DNA of 48,877 nucleotides. Source: JBFEYJ01 sp041563315 (lineage in GTDB: Bacteria; Pseudomonadota; Gammaproteobacteria; Thiohalomonadales; Thiohalomonadaceae). Made by a program: the position numbers and the translations under genes. The notes beneath the pieces are model-generated. The model was not told where the DNA came from and ran no database searches. It was given only the letters and a program-made list of their open reading frames with translations. The stretch is taken from positions 1-48,877 of the forward strand of contig JBFFNE010000016.1 of the NCBI GenBank assembly GCA_041563315.1, read 5' to 3'. This document shows, one piece after another, positions 42,361 to 48,877 of the stretch (its first letter is position 1; each line of letters opens with the position of its first letter).

Positions 42361-42822
42361 ATGAAAAAGTGCAACATCATCTTCATTGCAGCAGCAACAC
42401 TGATGGCCTCTCCTGGAGCCTTCGCCGATTACGCCGCGTCAAACCCCGTGTATGGAACTATTTCACCGGCCTACCGGACCGGTGACCTTCACAACTTCGA
42501 TGGTGAGGAGATGGTTCGCGTCACCCAAATTACCGCGATGGATCAAGACGGCCAGAGTGTGGTGCTTTTCAGCGACAAAGCAGGAGCCATCTTGCCGAGA
42601 GCAGAACTGAAAAATGTAGGGATGCTGATCAATCCAAAACGAGAAAATTGGGGTGAATACCACGACCCTATCGTGCAGCTGAACGATGAAGTGCTCATCC
42701 TGGATAGAGGACGCATTACGAAAAAAACCCTTCCAGAGGGCCTGGGCGGCACAACACTAAAGTCGGCAGGTCGTGTTAACGTCAGCGAGTATGAGGTCAC
42801 TTCCACTGGCTTGAGTTTCTGA
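42361..42822 (+). CDS. Exported protein of unknown function
   Basis: A 153-residue protein with a clear Sec signal peptide (KKCNIIFIAAATLMASPGAFA, cleaved before DYAAS), leaving about 130 residues. The mature part is probably beta-rich: VRVTQITAMDQDGQSVVLFSD, VQLNDEVLILDRGRI, and the end SEYEVTSTGLSF. There are no cysteines in the mature protein and no metal motif that I can recognise. AAGGAG stands eight bases before the ATG, and a terminator hairpin follows, so it is a complete single-gene unit. It is flanked by the predicted three-way-junction RNA and by copy B of the structured repeat. Function unknown. Confidence 0.82.
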   Translation: MKKCNIIFIAAATLMASPGAFADYAASNPVYGTISPAYRTGDLHNFDGEEMVRVTQITAMDQDGQSVVLFSDKAGAILPRAELKNVGMLINPKRENWGEYHDPIVQLNDEVLILDRGRITKKTLPEGLGGTTLKSAGRVNVSEYEVTSTGLSF

Positions 42823-42830
42823 AAACTTCC

Positions 42831-42855
42831 AGGGGGCTCCCTTCACGAGCCCCCT
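42831..42855 (+). terminator. Terminator hairpin after the unknown exported protein gene
   Basis: AGGGGGCTC (42831-42839) and GAGCCCCCT (42847-42855) form a perfect 9-bp stem with a 7-base loop, eight bases after the stop codon. The following bases (CTCTATAA) hold few Ts, so termination may be incomplete. Confidence 0.65.
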
Positions 42856-42881
42856 CTCTATAACTCCTCGAGTAACAACTT

Positions 42882-43041
42882 GCCCCACCTGACAATGCGC
42901 TTACCGCAAAGGCGAAAGAGAAGTGCCAGGTAGCCTGGAAGCGTGAAACATGGCGCTTTCGGCAAGCGGCGCTAAGGTGTTGAGGTTCGGGGCCCCGGAT
43001 GGGGCAACCTGGCCTACTCGGAACTTGCATAAGGTAGCGAG
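42882..43041 (+). repeat. Structured intergenic repeat, copy B
   Basis: The compact form of the element also found at 13185-13407, same orientation. Helices seen here: CCAGG/CCTGG (42926-42930 / 42934-42938), CGCTT/AAGCG (42954-42958 / 42964-42968), GCCCC/GGGGC (42992-42996 / 43001-43005) enclosed by AGGTT/AACCT (42983-42987 / 43006-43010). It lacks the 68-base domain of copy A and goes directly from ACCTGGCC to TACTCGG. No flanking direct repeat is obvious. It lies between the exported protein gene and the sodium channel gene. Confidence 0.75.
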
Positions 43042-43327
43042 GTGCCCCCCCTTCGACAGACTCTGCAGGTATAGCGCAGGTATTATGACTCTCGCCATGC
43101 CTCCAGACACGCCAAGGAGTCAACGCACGCCCTAAAGCAGATGCACCGCAGAAGTGATGGCCACTTCCATGTGCGTATTGCCCTTTCCATGGGATCGCCG
43201 ATTGGCCGGTAGATTGTGCGCGGTATCTGGCTTCGATCTTCAAGAGACGATAGACTCCTCCGGCATATTGAGTTTCGGTGCATCAATCTGCATAGTAAGC
43301 CACCTTGATAACTACCGGAGATCTTGT

Positions 43328-44149
43328 GTGAGCCTTGCTGTCCTTCGCCATCGACTGGGTAACTGGATTGAATCCAGCCGTGTTCAATACGCGATCATTG
43401 CGCTGATTATGGTGAATGCCGTAACACTGGGACTGGAAACATCGCCCCATATCATGGCAACCACCGGGCCCTGGCTGTTAACGCTGGATAAAGCGATCCT
43501 CTCGGTTTTTGTCGCCGAAATCCTGATCAAACTGTTTGCCTTCGGTCCGCGCTTTTTCCGTCAATCCTGGAATGTATTTGATTTTATTGTGGTGGGCATT
43601 GCTCTGATCCCGGCCAGTGGCCCACTGGCGGTGCTGCGTGCACTGCGTGTGTTGCGTGTGCTGCGCCTGATTTCGATGATGCCTCGCCTGCGCTTTGTGG
43701 TGGAGGCGCTGCTCCATGCCGTACCGGGGATTCTCTCCATAGCCGGACTGATGTTACTCATCTTCTACGTTTCCGCCGTGATGGCCACGGGGCTGTTTGG
43801 TCAGGCCTTCCCAGAGTGGTTCGGCAGCGTCGGTGCCTCCATGTATACCCTGTTTCAGGTCATGACGCTGGAGAGCTGGTCGATGGGGATCGCCCGCCCG
43901 GTGATCGAGGTCTACCCCTATGCGTGGCTGTTCTTCATCCCGTTCATTCTCATCGCCACCTTTACCATGCTGAACCTGTTTATCGCGATCATCGTTAACA
44001 CCATGCAGACCCTGCATGAGGCAACCCTGCAGGCAGAAGAACAAACCATTCAGCAGGTAGTCCACGAAGAAGGAGAGGTGGTAGAGGACGAGATCCGCGC
44101 ATTACGAGAGGAGATCCGCCAGCTGCGTGAGGTGCTGGAAAGAGGATAG
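43328..44149 (+). CDS. Bacterial voltage-gated sodium channel (NavBac family)
   Basis: A 273-residue single-domain ion channel subunit expected to form a tetramer. It has S1-S4 with a voltage sensor of regularly spaced arginines (VLRALRVLRVLRLISMMPRLR, about 101-122), S5, a pore loop with the selectivity filter T180-L-E-S-W-S-M-G187, the same as in NavMs, S6 (FFIPFILIATFTMLNLFIAIIVNTMQ, given in part) and a C-terminal coiled coil (VVEDEIRALREEIRQLREVL). The glutamate in LESW indicates Na+ selectivity. GTG at 43328 with GGAG upstream gives the usual family length; the longer frame from 43154 reads non-homologous sequence. In marine bacteria such channels are linked to motility, pH and Na+ balance. 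No neighbour suggests a partner. Confidence 0.93.
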   Translation: MSLAVLRHRLGNWIESSRVQYAIIALIMVNAVTLGLETSPHIMATTGPWLLTLDKAILSVFVAEILIKLFAFGPRFFRQSWNVFDFIVVGIALIPASGPLAVLRALRVLRVLRLISMMPRLRFVVEALLHAVPGILSIAGLMLLIFYVSAVMATGLFGQAFPEWFGSVGASMYTLFQVMTLESWSMGIARPVIEVYPYAWLFFIPFILIATFTMLNLFIAIIVNTMQTLHEATLQAEEQTIQQVVHEEGEVVEDEIRALREEIRQLREVLERG

Positions 44150-44242
44150 TCATAGTATTAGCGTTGGCTCTGTTCATCCAGCTGGCCAGCGAAATGACGT
44201 TTCAATTATTCCTGTGCTGCGCCAACGCACTATCCAGACACT

Positions 44243-44267
44243 AAAACACCGGCACAAGGCCGGTGTT
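44243..44267 (-). terminator. Terminator of the outer-membrane protein gene
   Basis: On the minus strand, a perfect 9-bp stem (AACACCGGC / GCCGGTGTT, 44245-44253 and 44259-44267) with loop CTTGT is followed by TTTT. It lies 30 bases beyond the stop codon of the minus-strand gene ending at 44298. Confidence 0.8.
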
Positions 44268-44297
44268 GTAGGGGCGCTAGCCTTGAGCCTTGAATAC

Positions 44298-44855
44298 TTA
44301 GAAGTAGTAATTCACGCTCAGGCCTGCACCGAATGTCCCGAACATGTTGGTCTTGGTGGTAGTGGCACCAAAAGTATCTTCGTGCTGAGCAAATCCGGCA
44401 CGAGCAGCACCCTCAATGCTGAACTGGCGGCTGAGGAAATACTCACCACCAAACTCTGCCATCAGTTTAAGATCCTTGCTGTTTGAATCATTATAGGAAA
44501 TGTACTGGAGATTAGCACCGAAGAAAGGCGCGAAATCGGCAGTCTTCAGGTACTTGCGGAAACCGCCCTTGATACCAATATCGGTGCCTTTAGAAGGAGC
44601 ATCACCACCCCAGATACCCAGGCCAATACCGGCGGTGATGGCCATATCGTTGGCAACCATCACCTTGCCGTTGATCATGAAGGGGGTAGAGGTATTAGCG
44701 TTGGTGTTGGAAACAGCGCCAGACATGAAGTAATCGCTGACTGAAACGTTTAGTGCGAAGTTACCACTCTGGAGGCTGTTTTCAGCGTGGGCGCTACCCA
44801 TTCCCAGACCCAATGCAAGTGCAACTGCAGAGCTTACTTTTACAAACTTTTTCAT
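44298..44855 (-). CDS. Small outer-membrane beta-barrel protein
   Basis: A 185-residue protein with a signal peptide (KKFVKVSSAVALALGLGMGSAHA, cleaved before ENSLQ) and a mature part of alternating strands (AITAGIGLGIWGG, APFFGANLQYISYND, KLMAEFGGEYFLS, FSIEGAARAGFAQ) ending in LSVNYYF. The C-terminal aromatic Phe is the usual signal for BAM-dependent insertion, so this is probably an eight-stranded barrel. Ligand or role is unknown. AAAGGA lies upstream of the ATG. Codon choice suggests good expression. Monocistronic, with its own terminator. Confidence 0.82.
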   Translation of the reverse strand: MKKFVKVSSAVALALGLGMGSAHAENSLQSGNFALNVSVSDYFMSGAVSNTNANTSTPFMINGKVMVANDMAITAGIGLGIWGGDAPSKGTDIGIKGGFRKYLKTADFAPFFGANLQYISYNDSNSKDLKLMAEFGGEYFLSRQFSIEGAARAGFAQHEDTFGATTTKTNMFGTFGAGLSVNYYF

Positions 44856-45093
44856 TATATTTAGTCCTTTACTTTTCCTGATAAAATTAAATAAAACGGT
44901 GCAACTACCGTGCACTATAGTGTCCTTTGCTGCCCCAGGCAGATCAAGCCCAAATAACAGGAAAACGACCCGTTCCAGTGACCGGGTTCACATTTCTTAC
45001 GGGAACTGTCCCCACTAACGGATTCAAAGAACTTATGCCGCTAAAGCAACAGTACTGTTCTCTGCTGACACACCGAAGGGAATCAGCGCCTAC

Positions 45094-45792
45094 TCAGGCT
45101 ATCTCGACCTCATCTTCTCTGAGCATTCGCCACTGACCAAGCTGCAGTTCACCATCCAAGGCAATCGCGCCGATAGCCTCACGGTGCAACGCCGTCACAT
45201 GGTTTCCCACGGCGGCAAACATGCGTTTAACCTGATGGTACTTGCCTTCGCTCAGAGTGAGAATCACTTCGGTTGGGCTGATGATTTTCAGTTCCGCAGG
45301 TCGTGTTTTGTGCTTTTCACTGCGCAGTTCGATGCCCTCAACGAAGCGCTCGGCATCCTCTTCTGTCACCGGTTCGGCCAGAGTCACACGATAGCGCTTG
45401 TTGCTGTGATGTTTTGGTGAAGTCAGGCGGTGCGACCAGTCGCCATCATCCGTGATGAGTACCAATCCTGTGGTATCAATATCGAGACGTCCGGCCACAT
45501 GCAGCCCTTTTTTATTGTCCACCTCAAGCAGATCCAGCACGGTTTTATGCTGCGCATCGATGGTGGCGCACACCACACCCGCGGGCTTGTTAAGCATAAA
45601 GTAGCGATGCCCACTGAGCTGCACCGCCTGGTTGCGCCAGGTAACGACGGCATCGGCAGGAAGCTTGAAAGAGGGGTCCTTCACCACTGCGCCGCTCACG
45701 ATGACCTGACCGCCGCGGATCATACCCTGGGCACGGGAACGGGTCAGGCCGGTGGCGTGACAGAGATATTTATCGAGGCGCATGGAGGCCAT
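45094..45792 (-). CDS. rsuA: 16S rRNA pseudouridine-516 synthase RsuA
   Basis: A 232-residue protein (E. coli RsuA 231) with an N-terminal S4 RNA-binding domain (MRLDKYLCHATGLTRSRAQGMI) and the RsuA-type pseudouridine synthase domain. The catalytic Asp lies in GRLDIDTTGLVL, and LSEGKYHQVKRMFAAVG is the family's C-terminal motif. It isomerises U516 in 16S rRNA. MASMRLDKYL at 45792 has AGGA at good spacing; ATG 45822 is an alternative. Related RluE/RluB enzymes have the same core, so the exact target is inferred from length and similarity. Confidence 0.88.
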   Translation of the reverse strand: MASMRLDKYLCHATGLTRSRAQGMIRGGQVIVSGAVVKDPSFKLPADAVVTWRNQAVQLSGHRYFMLNKPAGVVCATIDAQHKTVLDLLEVDNKKGLHVAGRLDIDTTGLVLITDDGDWSHRLTSPKHHSNKRYRVTLAEPVTEEDAERFVEGIELRSEKHKTRPAELKIISPTEVILTLSEGKYHQVKRMFAAVGNHVTALHREAIGAIALDGELQLGQWRMLREDEVEIA

Positions 45793-45917
45793 TGGCGTTT
45801 TCCTGGGGGACGAATCGGCCATTGTAGCGTTTGGGTTTGGAAATTACCCTCATCAGTCTCCATTGCAAAGTTACAGGCCCCGAGTGCCCAGCCCAGACCG
45901 TCGAGGAGCCTTACCCA

Positions 45918-46886
45918 TTAGATCATGTTGTGCAGCATCAGCTCGTGGGGGTGTGGACTGAGGTAGACCTGACGTTCAATGTATTCGTGCGGATGGCGGC
46001 GGAAGTGGTGCCTGAGCAGGGTGATGGGCACAACGAGCGGGATGAAGCCTTTACGGTACTGCGCGATCACCTCAACCATCTCGGCCTTGTCTTCACTATC
46101 GAGCTGGTTCTTCAGGTACCCCATTAAGTGCTGCAGTACGTTGGCATGCTGTTTGCGCGTGGCCGGACGGCGAAGAGCCCCCATCAGCTCTTCGATATAG
46201 TGCTGCGCCAAGGCCTTGGGATCCTCATTACCTGCATCGGCCAGTAGCTTGCCCATCCGTCGGTAGGACGCCTGGTTGTGCGCCATCACAAGGTATTTGT
46301 GGGCAGCGTGAAAGTCGATCAGCTTTTTTGCGCTAACAGGTGAGCCGAGCAGCTGCTGCCAACGGTGGTAAACAAAGACGCGCATAATGAAGTTTTCGCG
46401 TAGCCCCGGATCGCCGAGCCGCCCCTCCTCCTCTACCGGCAGCAATGGCTGCGCCTTCATCAACTCCTCAGCGAAGGCACCCGAGGCCTTGTCGATGGAA
46501 CGACCATCGGGCGCATAGACCTTGACCCGCTCCATGCCGCAACTTGGGGAGGCGCGCTTTAAAATAAAGCCGCTGATGCCGCTCAGCTGCCAGGCCATCT
46601 TGCGGCCATAGGCGTGGAGCTTGTCGGTGACATCCACCGTGGGGTCCTTGACCCCGACCACATGAATGCCATCATCCTGACGCACCAGGCGGATCGGCGG
46701 CCGGGGGACAGGCAGACCGATGGCCACTTCGGGACAGAGCGGGATGAAATCGAAATACTCCCCAAGGGTGCCGGTAATGTAATTGTCGAGTTTGTGCCCA
46801 CCGTCGAACCGCACCTCCACACCCAGCAGGCAACTGCTGATACCGACCGTGATCTTCTCTCGGCTGTCGGCATACTGCTCGCTCAT
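45918..46886 (-). CDS. DUF523 and DUF1722 fusion protein (TudS-like thiouracil desulfurase plus YbgA domain)
   Basis: A 322-residue protein with an N-terminal DUF523 domain (GISSCLLGVEVRFDGGHK, CPEVAIGLPVPRPPIRL, LKRASPSCGMERVKVY) and a C-terminal DUF1722/YbgA domain (FHAAHKYLVMAHNQASYRRMGKLL). Characterised DUF523 proteins (TudS) use an iron-sulfur cluster held by cysteines to remove sulfur from 2-thiouracil; the corresponding Cys in SSCLLG, LCPEV and SPSCG are present. The DUF1722 role is unknown. Its ATG overlaps the tcdA stop codon (ATGA), so it is translationally coupled to a tRNA modification enzyme. Assignment to the family is firm; thiouracil as the substrate is inference. Confidence 0.88.
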   Translation of the reverse strand: MSEQYADSREKITVGISSCLLGVEVRFDGGHKLDNYITGTLGEYFDFIPLCPEVAIGLPVPRPPIRLVRQDDGIHVVGVKDPTVDVTDKLHAYGRKMAWQLSGISGFILKRASPSCGMERVKVYAPDGRSIDKASGAFAEELMKAQPLLPVEEEGRLGDPGLRENFIMRVFVYHRWQQLLGSPVSAKKLIDFHAAHKYLVMAHNQASYRRMGKLLADAGNEDPKALAQHYIEELMGALRRPATRKQHANVLQHLMGYLKNQLDSEDKAEMVEVIAQYRKGFIPLVVPITLLRHHFRRHPHEYIERQVYLSPHPHELMLHNMI

Positions 46887-47689
46887 GGAGAATCACTTCT
46901 CGCCGCGGGGTGACGGGCAATCAGTTTCTGTAGTGCACGGGATACTGCCACGAACCCAAAAGTGGCGGTGACGAAGGTAGCCGAGCCGTAACCGAAATTA
47001 CAATCGAGACTGGCTCCCTTCACACCGGGCTTACGTTGGCAGACGCTGCCGTCAGCCTTGGGATAGACCGATTGCTCGGTGGAGAAGACACAGTCGATGC
47101 CAAAACGCCGTGCCGGGTTCTTGCTGAAGCCATAGTCGCTGCGCAGTTTCGAACGCACCTTGGCCGCCAGGGGATCGTTATGGGTACGGCTCAGATCGGT
47201 GATCCCAATTCTGGTTGGATCGGTAATGCCGCCCGCACCACCGGTGGTGATCACCGGGATCTTGTTGCGGCTGCAGTAATTGAGCAACGCCGCCTTGTGG
47301 CGAATGGAGTCGATGGCGTCAATCACATAGTCGTACTGCTTGCCGATGTACTTTTCTACGTTGGTTTCAGTGAGCAGATCATCGATGGCCGTTACCGTAC
47401 AGTCGGGATTGATGTCCCGCACCCGCTCGGCCATGACCTCGGCCTTGGAACGGTCGAGGGTGGAACTGAGGGTGTGCAGCTGGCGGTTGGTATTACTGAC
47501 GGCAATATCATCGTGATCGATAAAGGTGATGGCACCGACACCGGTACGGGCTAACGCCTCCACGACCCAAGAGCCGACTCCGCCGATGCCGACCACGCAA
47601 AAATGGCTGTTCTGAATAAGCTCGGCGGCAGTGGTGCCGTAAAGGCGCTGAATACCGCCAAAGCGTTCGTAAAAGGCTTCTGTGAGCAT
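46883..47689 (-). CDS. tcdA: tRNA threonylcarbamoyladenosine dehydratase TcdA
   Basis: A 268-residue E1-like enzyme that uses ATP to cyclise N6-threonylcarbamoyladenosine at tRNA position 37 into ct6A. Diagnostic features: RFGGIQRLYG at the N-terminus, nucleotide-binding VVGIGGVGSWVVEALARTGVG, IDHDDIAVSNTNRQLH, DYVIDAIDSIRHKAALL and GGAGGITDPTRI. The C-terminal GYGSATFVTATFGFVAV segment matches CsdL/TcdA. It heads a two-gene unit with the DUF523-DUF1722 gene (4-base overlap). An inverted REP pair lies upstream, between it and the DUF3999 gene. Confidence 0.93.
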   Translation of the reverse strand: MLTEAFYERFGGIQRLYGTTAAELIQNSHFCVVGIGGVGSWVVEALARTGVGAITFIDHDDIAVSNTNRQLHTLSSTLDRSKAEVMAERVRDINPDCTVTAIDDLLTETNVEKYIGKQYDYVIDAIDSIRHKAALLNYCSRNKIPVITTGGAGGITDPTRIGITDLSRTHNDPLAAKVRSKLRSDYGFSKNPARRFGIDCVFSTEQSVYPKADGSVCQRKPGVKGASLDCNFGYGSATFVTATFGFVAVSRALQKLIARHPAARSDSP

Positions 47690-47749
47690 AGGTGCAGTCG
47701 TGGAGATGGCCGAATTACCGCTAGTCTAGCATGCGCCCCTGCCTGCATT

Positions 47750-47818
47750 GTAGGAGCGGCATCTTGCCGCGACGATGCCGTCTCGGTCTTTCAGGTCGCG
47801 GCAAGATGCCGCTCCTAC
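47750..47818. repeat. Perfect inverted REP pair (REPIN-type)
   Basis: The 24-base arms 47750-47773 and 47795-47818 are exact inverted copies, separated by 21 bases. Each begins with GTAGGAGCGGC and ends GCCGCGAC, and each arm alone can form a hairpin. The last base of the right arm is the final base of the DUF3999 stop codon (TAG on the minus strand, 47820-47818). Confidence 0.92.
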
Positions 47819-48877
47819 TACGGGTTCATCTGCCGGTAAAGGCTGCGCCCCATCCACGCCAGTGCAAGCACGCCGAAAATCAGCACCGCCCATAACAACC
47901 ACTTCTTCCACGGCAAGGGCGAAACGGGCGGTTGCAGGCGGCGTTCGCCGCCAAGTTCAAAAAGGCCACCAGCATGGCCGAGTTTGATAAAACCCTCCTC
48001 CTCCGGTTGTGACTCAAGTTTCGCGACAAGGCTTGTCATGTCGCTGGCAGGAGGTGTAACCGTGGCCGCACCGAAGGCCAGGGTAAAGGGCATTTCACCA
48101 CGAGCAACAAACAACAGGCGGTGCGGCACCCAGCCCATCTGCAACTGCGGTTGACCACGGCCAAGGCCGCCACCCTCCTGCACCACATCGAGTCGCCACA
48201 GCGAGTCGCCCACGCCACTGACGGGAATATCCTCGTTTTGCAGGGAGTGGCCGTCACGCATCAGAGTGTAAAGCAGGCCCTGATAACGAAGCCGCCAGGG
48301 TGCATTGCTGTTTCCGCTACGCGAGTATAGCCGCACACGCGCCACGGTGTTGCTTTGCGGCAGCACCACGCGGATACGCTCCACCGGGTATCGGCCAGGC
48401 AAAGTGAAATAATAGGTACCCTGCTGGGCGGTATCGCTCTCCGGCGAGAGGGGCAGCCACTGATATGGAGGACGGTCAACCGTGCGCTTGACCACAGCGT
48501 TGATGGATGTGAGCCGCCTCCCCCTCTCTCCCAGCGGCCAGCTGAGACGATAGTAGCGCGCCTCCTGGCTGGGCAGGGTGATCGATTGCTGACGGAGGCG
48601 ATAGCCGTCATGGGTCAGGTCAGCCAGGGTGGCTTCGTAGATAAGGTGATGCCAGTGCACCAGGTCATTGCTGTACTCGAGGTTCACTGAGACAAGAAAC
48701 CCCTCCTCCACCTCGTTCCAGTCAAAACGCAACTTCTCGATCGGCGCTGACAGCGGTGAGGCGTCGATCAGGTAGTGTACCACCGGGCCCTGTTTGCTCT
48801 CACGTTCTTCCGGCTGTCGCTCGATGTCGATGATGGTGCCCTGACCATCATCGGCAATACGAATATGTTTGCTCTGC
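47818..48877 (-). CDS. DUF3999 family membrane protein (N-terminus beyond right edge)
   Basis: The frame is open from base 48876 to a stop at 47818, giving at least 352 residues; the start lies outside the window. It belongs to the DUF3999 family: YSNDLVHWHHLIYEATLADL, ARYYRLSWPLGERGRRLTSI, YYFTLPGRYPVERIRVVLPQ, RVRLYSRSG and PHRLLFVARGEMPFTLAFG. The fold is beta-sandwich-like and presumably periplasmic, with a single C-terminal membrane helix (WLLWAVLIFGVLALAWMG) and a short basic cytoplasmic tail. In related genomes it accompanies a DUF2339 membrane protein; that gene would be upstream, out of view. Function unknown. Confidence 0.87.
   Translation of the reverse strand, partial: QSKHIRIADDGQGTIIDIERQPEERESKQGPVVHYLIDASPLSAPIEKLRFDWNEVEEGFLVSVNLEYSNDLVHWHHLIYEATLADLTHDGYRLRQQSITLPSQEARYYRLSWPLGERGRRLTSINAVVKRTVDRPPYQWLPLSPESDTAQQGTYYFTLPGRYPVERIRVVLPQSNTVARVRLYSRSGNSNAPWRLRYQGLLYTLMRDGHSLQNEDIPVSGVGDSLWRLDVVQEGGGLGRGQPQLQMGWVPHRLLFVARGEMPFTLAFGAATVTPPASDMTSLVAKLESQPEEEGFIKLGHAGGLFELGGERRLQPPVSPLPWKKWLLWAVLIFGVLALAWMGRSLYRQMNP

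Noticed and set aside
42046..42386. Small minus-strand genes of 76 to 90 codons
   Set aside because: Three frames overlap, none with ribosome-binding site or family signature, and the region is dominated by secondary structure.

Overview
The window is chromosomal DNA from a gammaproteobacterium, most likely a marine sulfur-oxidising member of or near the Chromatiales. The reasoning: a Tat-exported SoxB, an LptF/LptG pair divergent from pepA-holC-valS (a standard gammaproteobacterial arrangement), EttA, YcgL, RsuA and TcdA of gammaproteobacterial type, a NavMs-like sodium channel usually found in marine or alkaliphilic bacteria, and strongly G/C-ending codons. The genus is inference. No rRNA, tRNA, CRISPR array, intact insertion sequence or prophage was seen.

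Layout. 1-1117: a sensor with a defective receiver domain and PAS domains, running off the left edge. 1467-8331: ettA, a Lon-like protease gene with a strong dyad at its promoter, and a membrane GGDEF-EAL protein. 8315-11585: a haem-oxygenase-fold di-iron protein and soxB, same strand. 12039-13165: a small co-oriented cluster with a helical protein, a Rieske-fold protein that has lost all four cluster ligands but kept the disulfide pair, and YcgL. 13461-19230: serB, a DUF2797 protein, an exported pentapeptide-repeat protein, a YbaK-HDOD fusion and dinB. 19231-20086: gene-poor, with a nested stem-loop. 20087-25732: a methyltransferase, tex, and the overlapping selD-mnmH pair for 2-selenouridine in tRNA. 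25918-32831: a Bax-like glucosaminidase, an inositol-monophosphatase-family enzyme, a PhnD-like binding protein and purL. 33062-41804: an RDD protein, lptG/lptF, then pepA-holC-(acidic protein)-valS. 41848-44149: an accessory-looking segment with a predicted three-way-junction RNA, an unknown exported protein, copy B of a structured repeat, and the sodium channel. 44298-48877: a small outer-membrane protein, rsuA, the overlapping tcdA-DUF523/DUF1722 pair and a DUF3999 membrane protein cut by the right edge.

The intergenic DNA is unusually rich. It holds two copies of a roughly 155-base structured element (13185-13407 and 42882-43041), a nearly perfect three-way junction at 42003-42076, a nested stem-loop at 19631-19730, three 7-8 bp tandem arrays, at least four REP-type elements including one perfect inverted pair, and an alpha/beta-hydrolase pseudogene before valS. 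Within valS about 225 bases have foreign codon usage.

Functional themes are thiosulfate oxidation (SoxB), tRNA modification and selenium/sulfur chemistry (SelD, MnmH, TcdA, DUF523), envelope biogenesis (LptFG, glucosaminidase, outer-membrane protein) and nucleotide signalling (GGDEF-EAL, HDOD, PAS). The best leads for undescribed biology are the repeated structured element, the three-way junction and the ligand-less Rieske protein.
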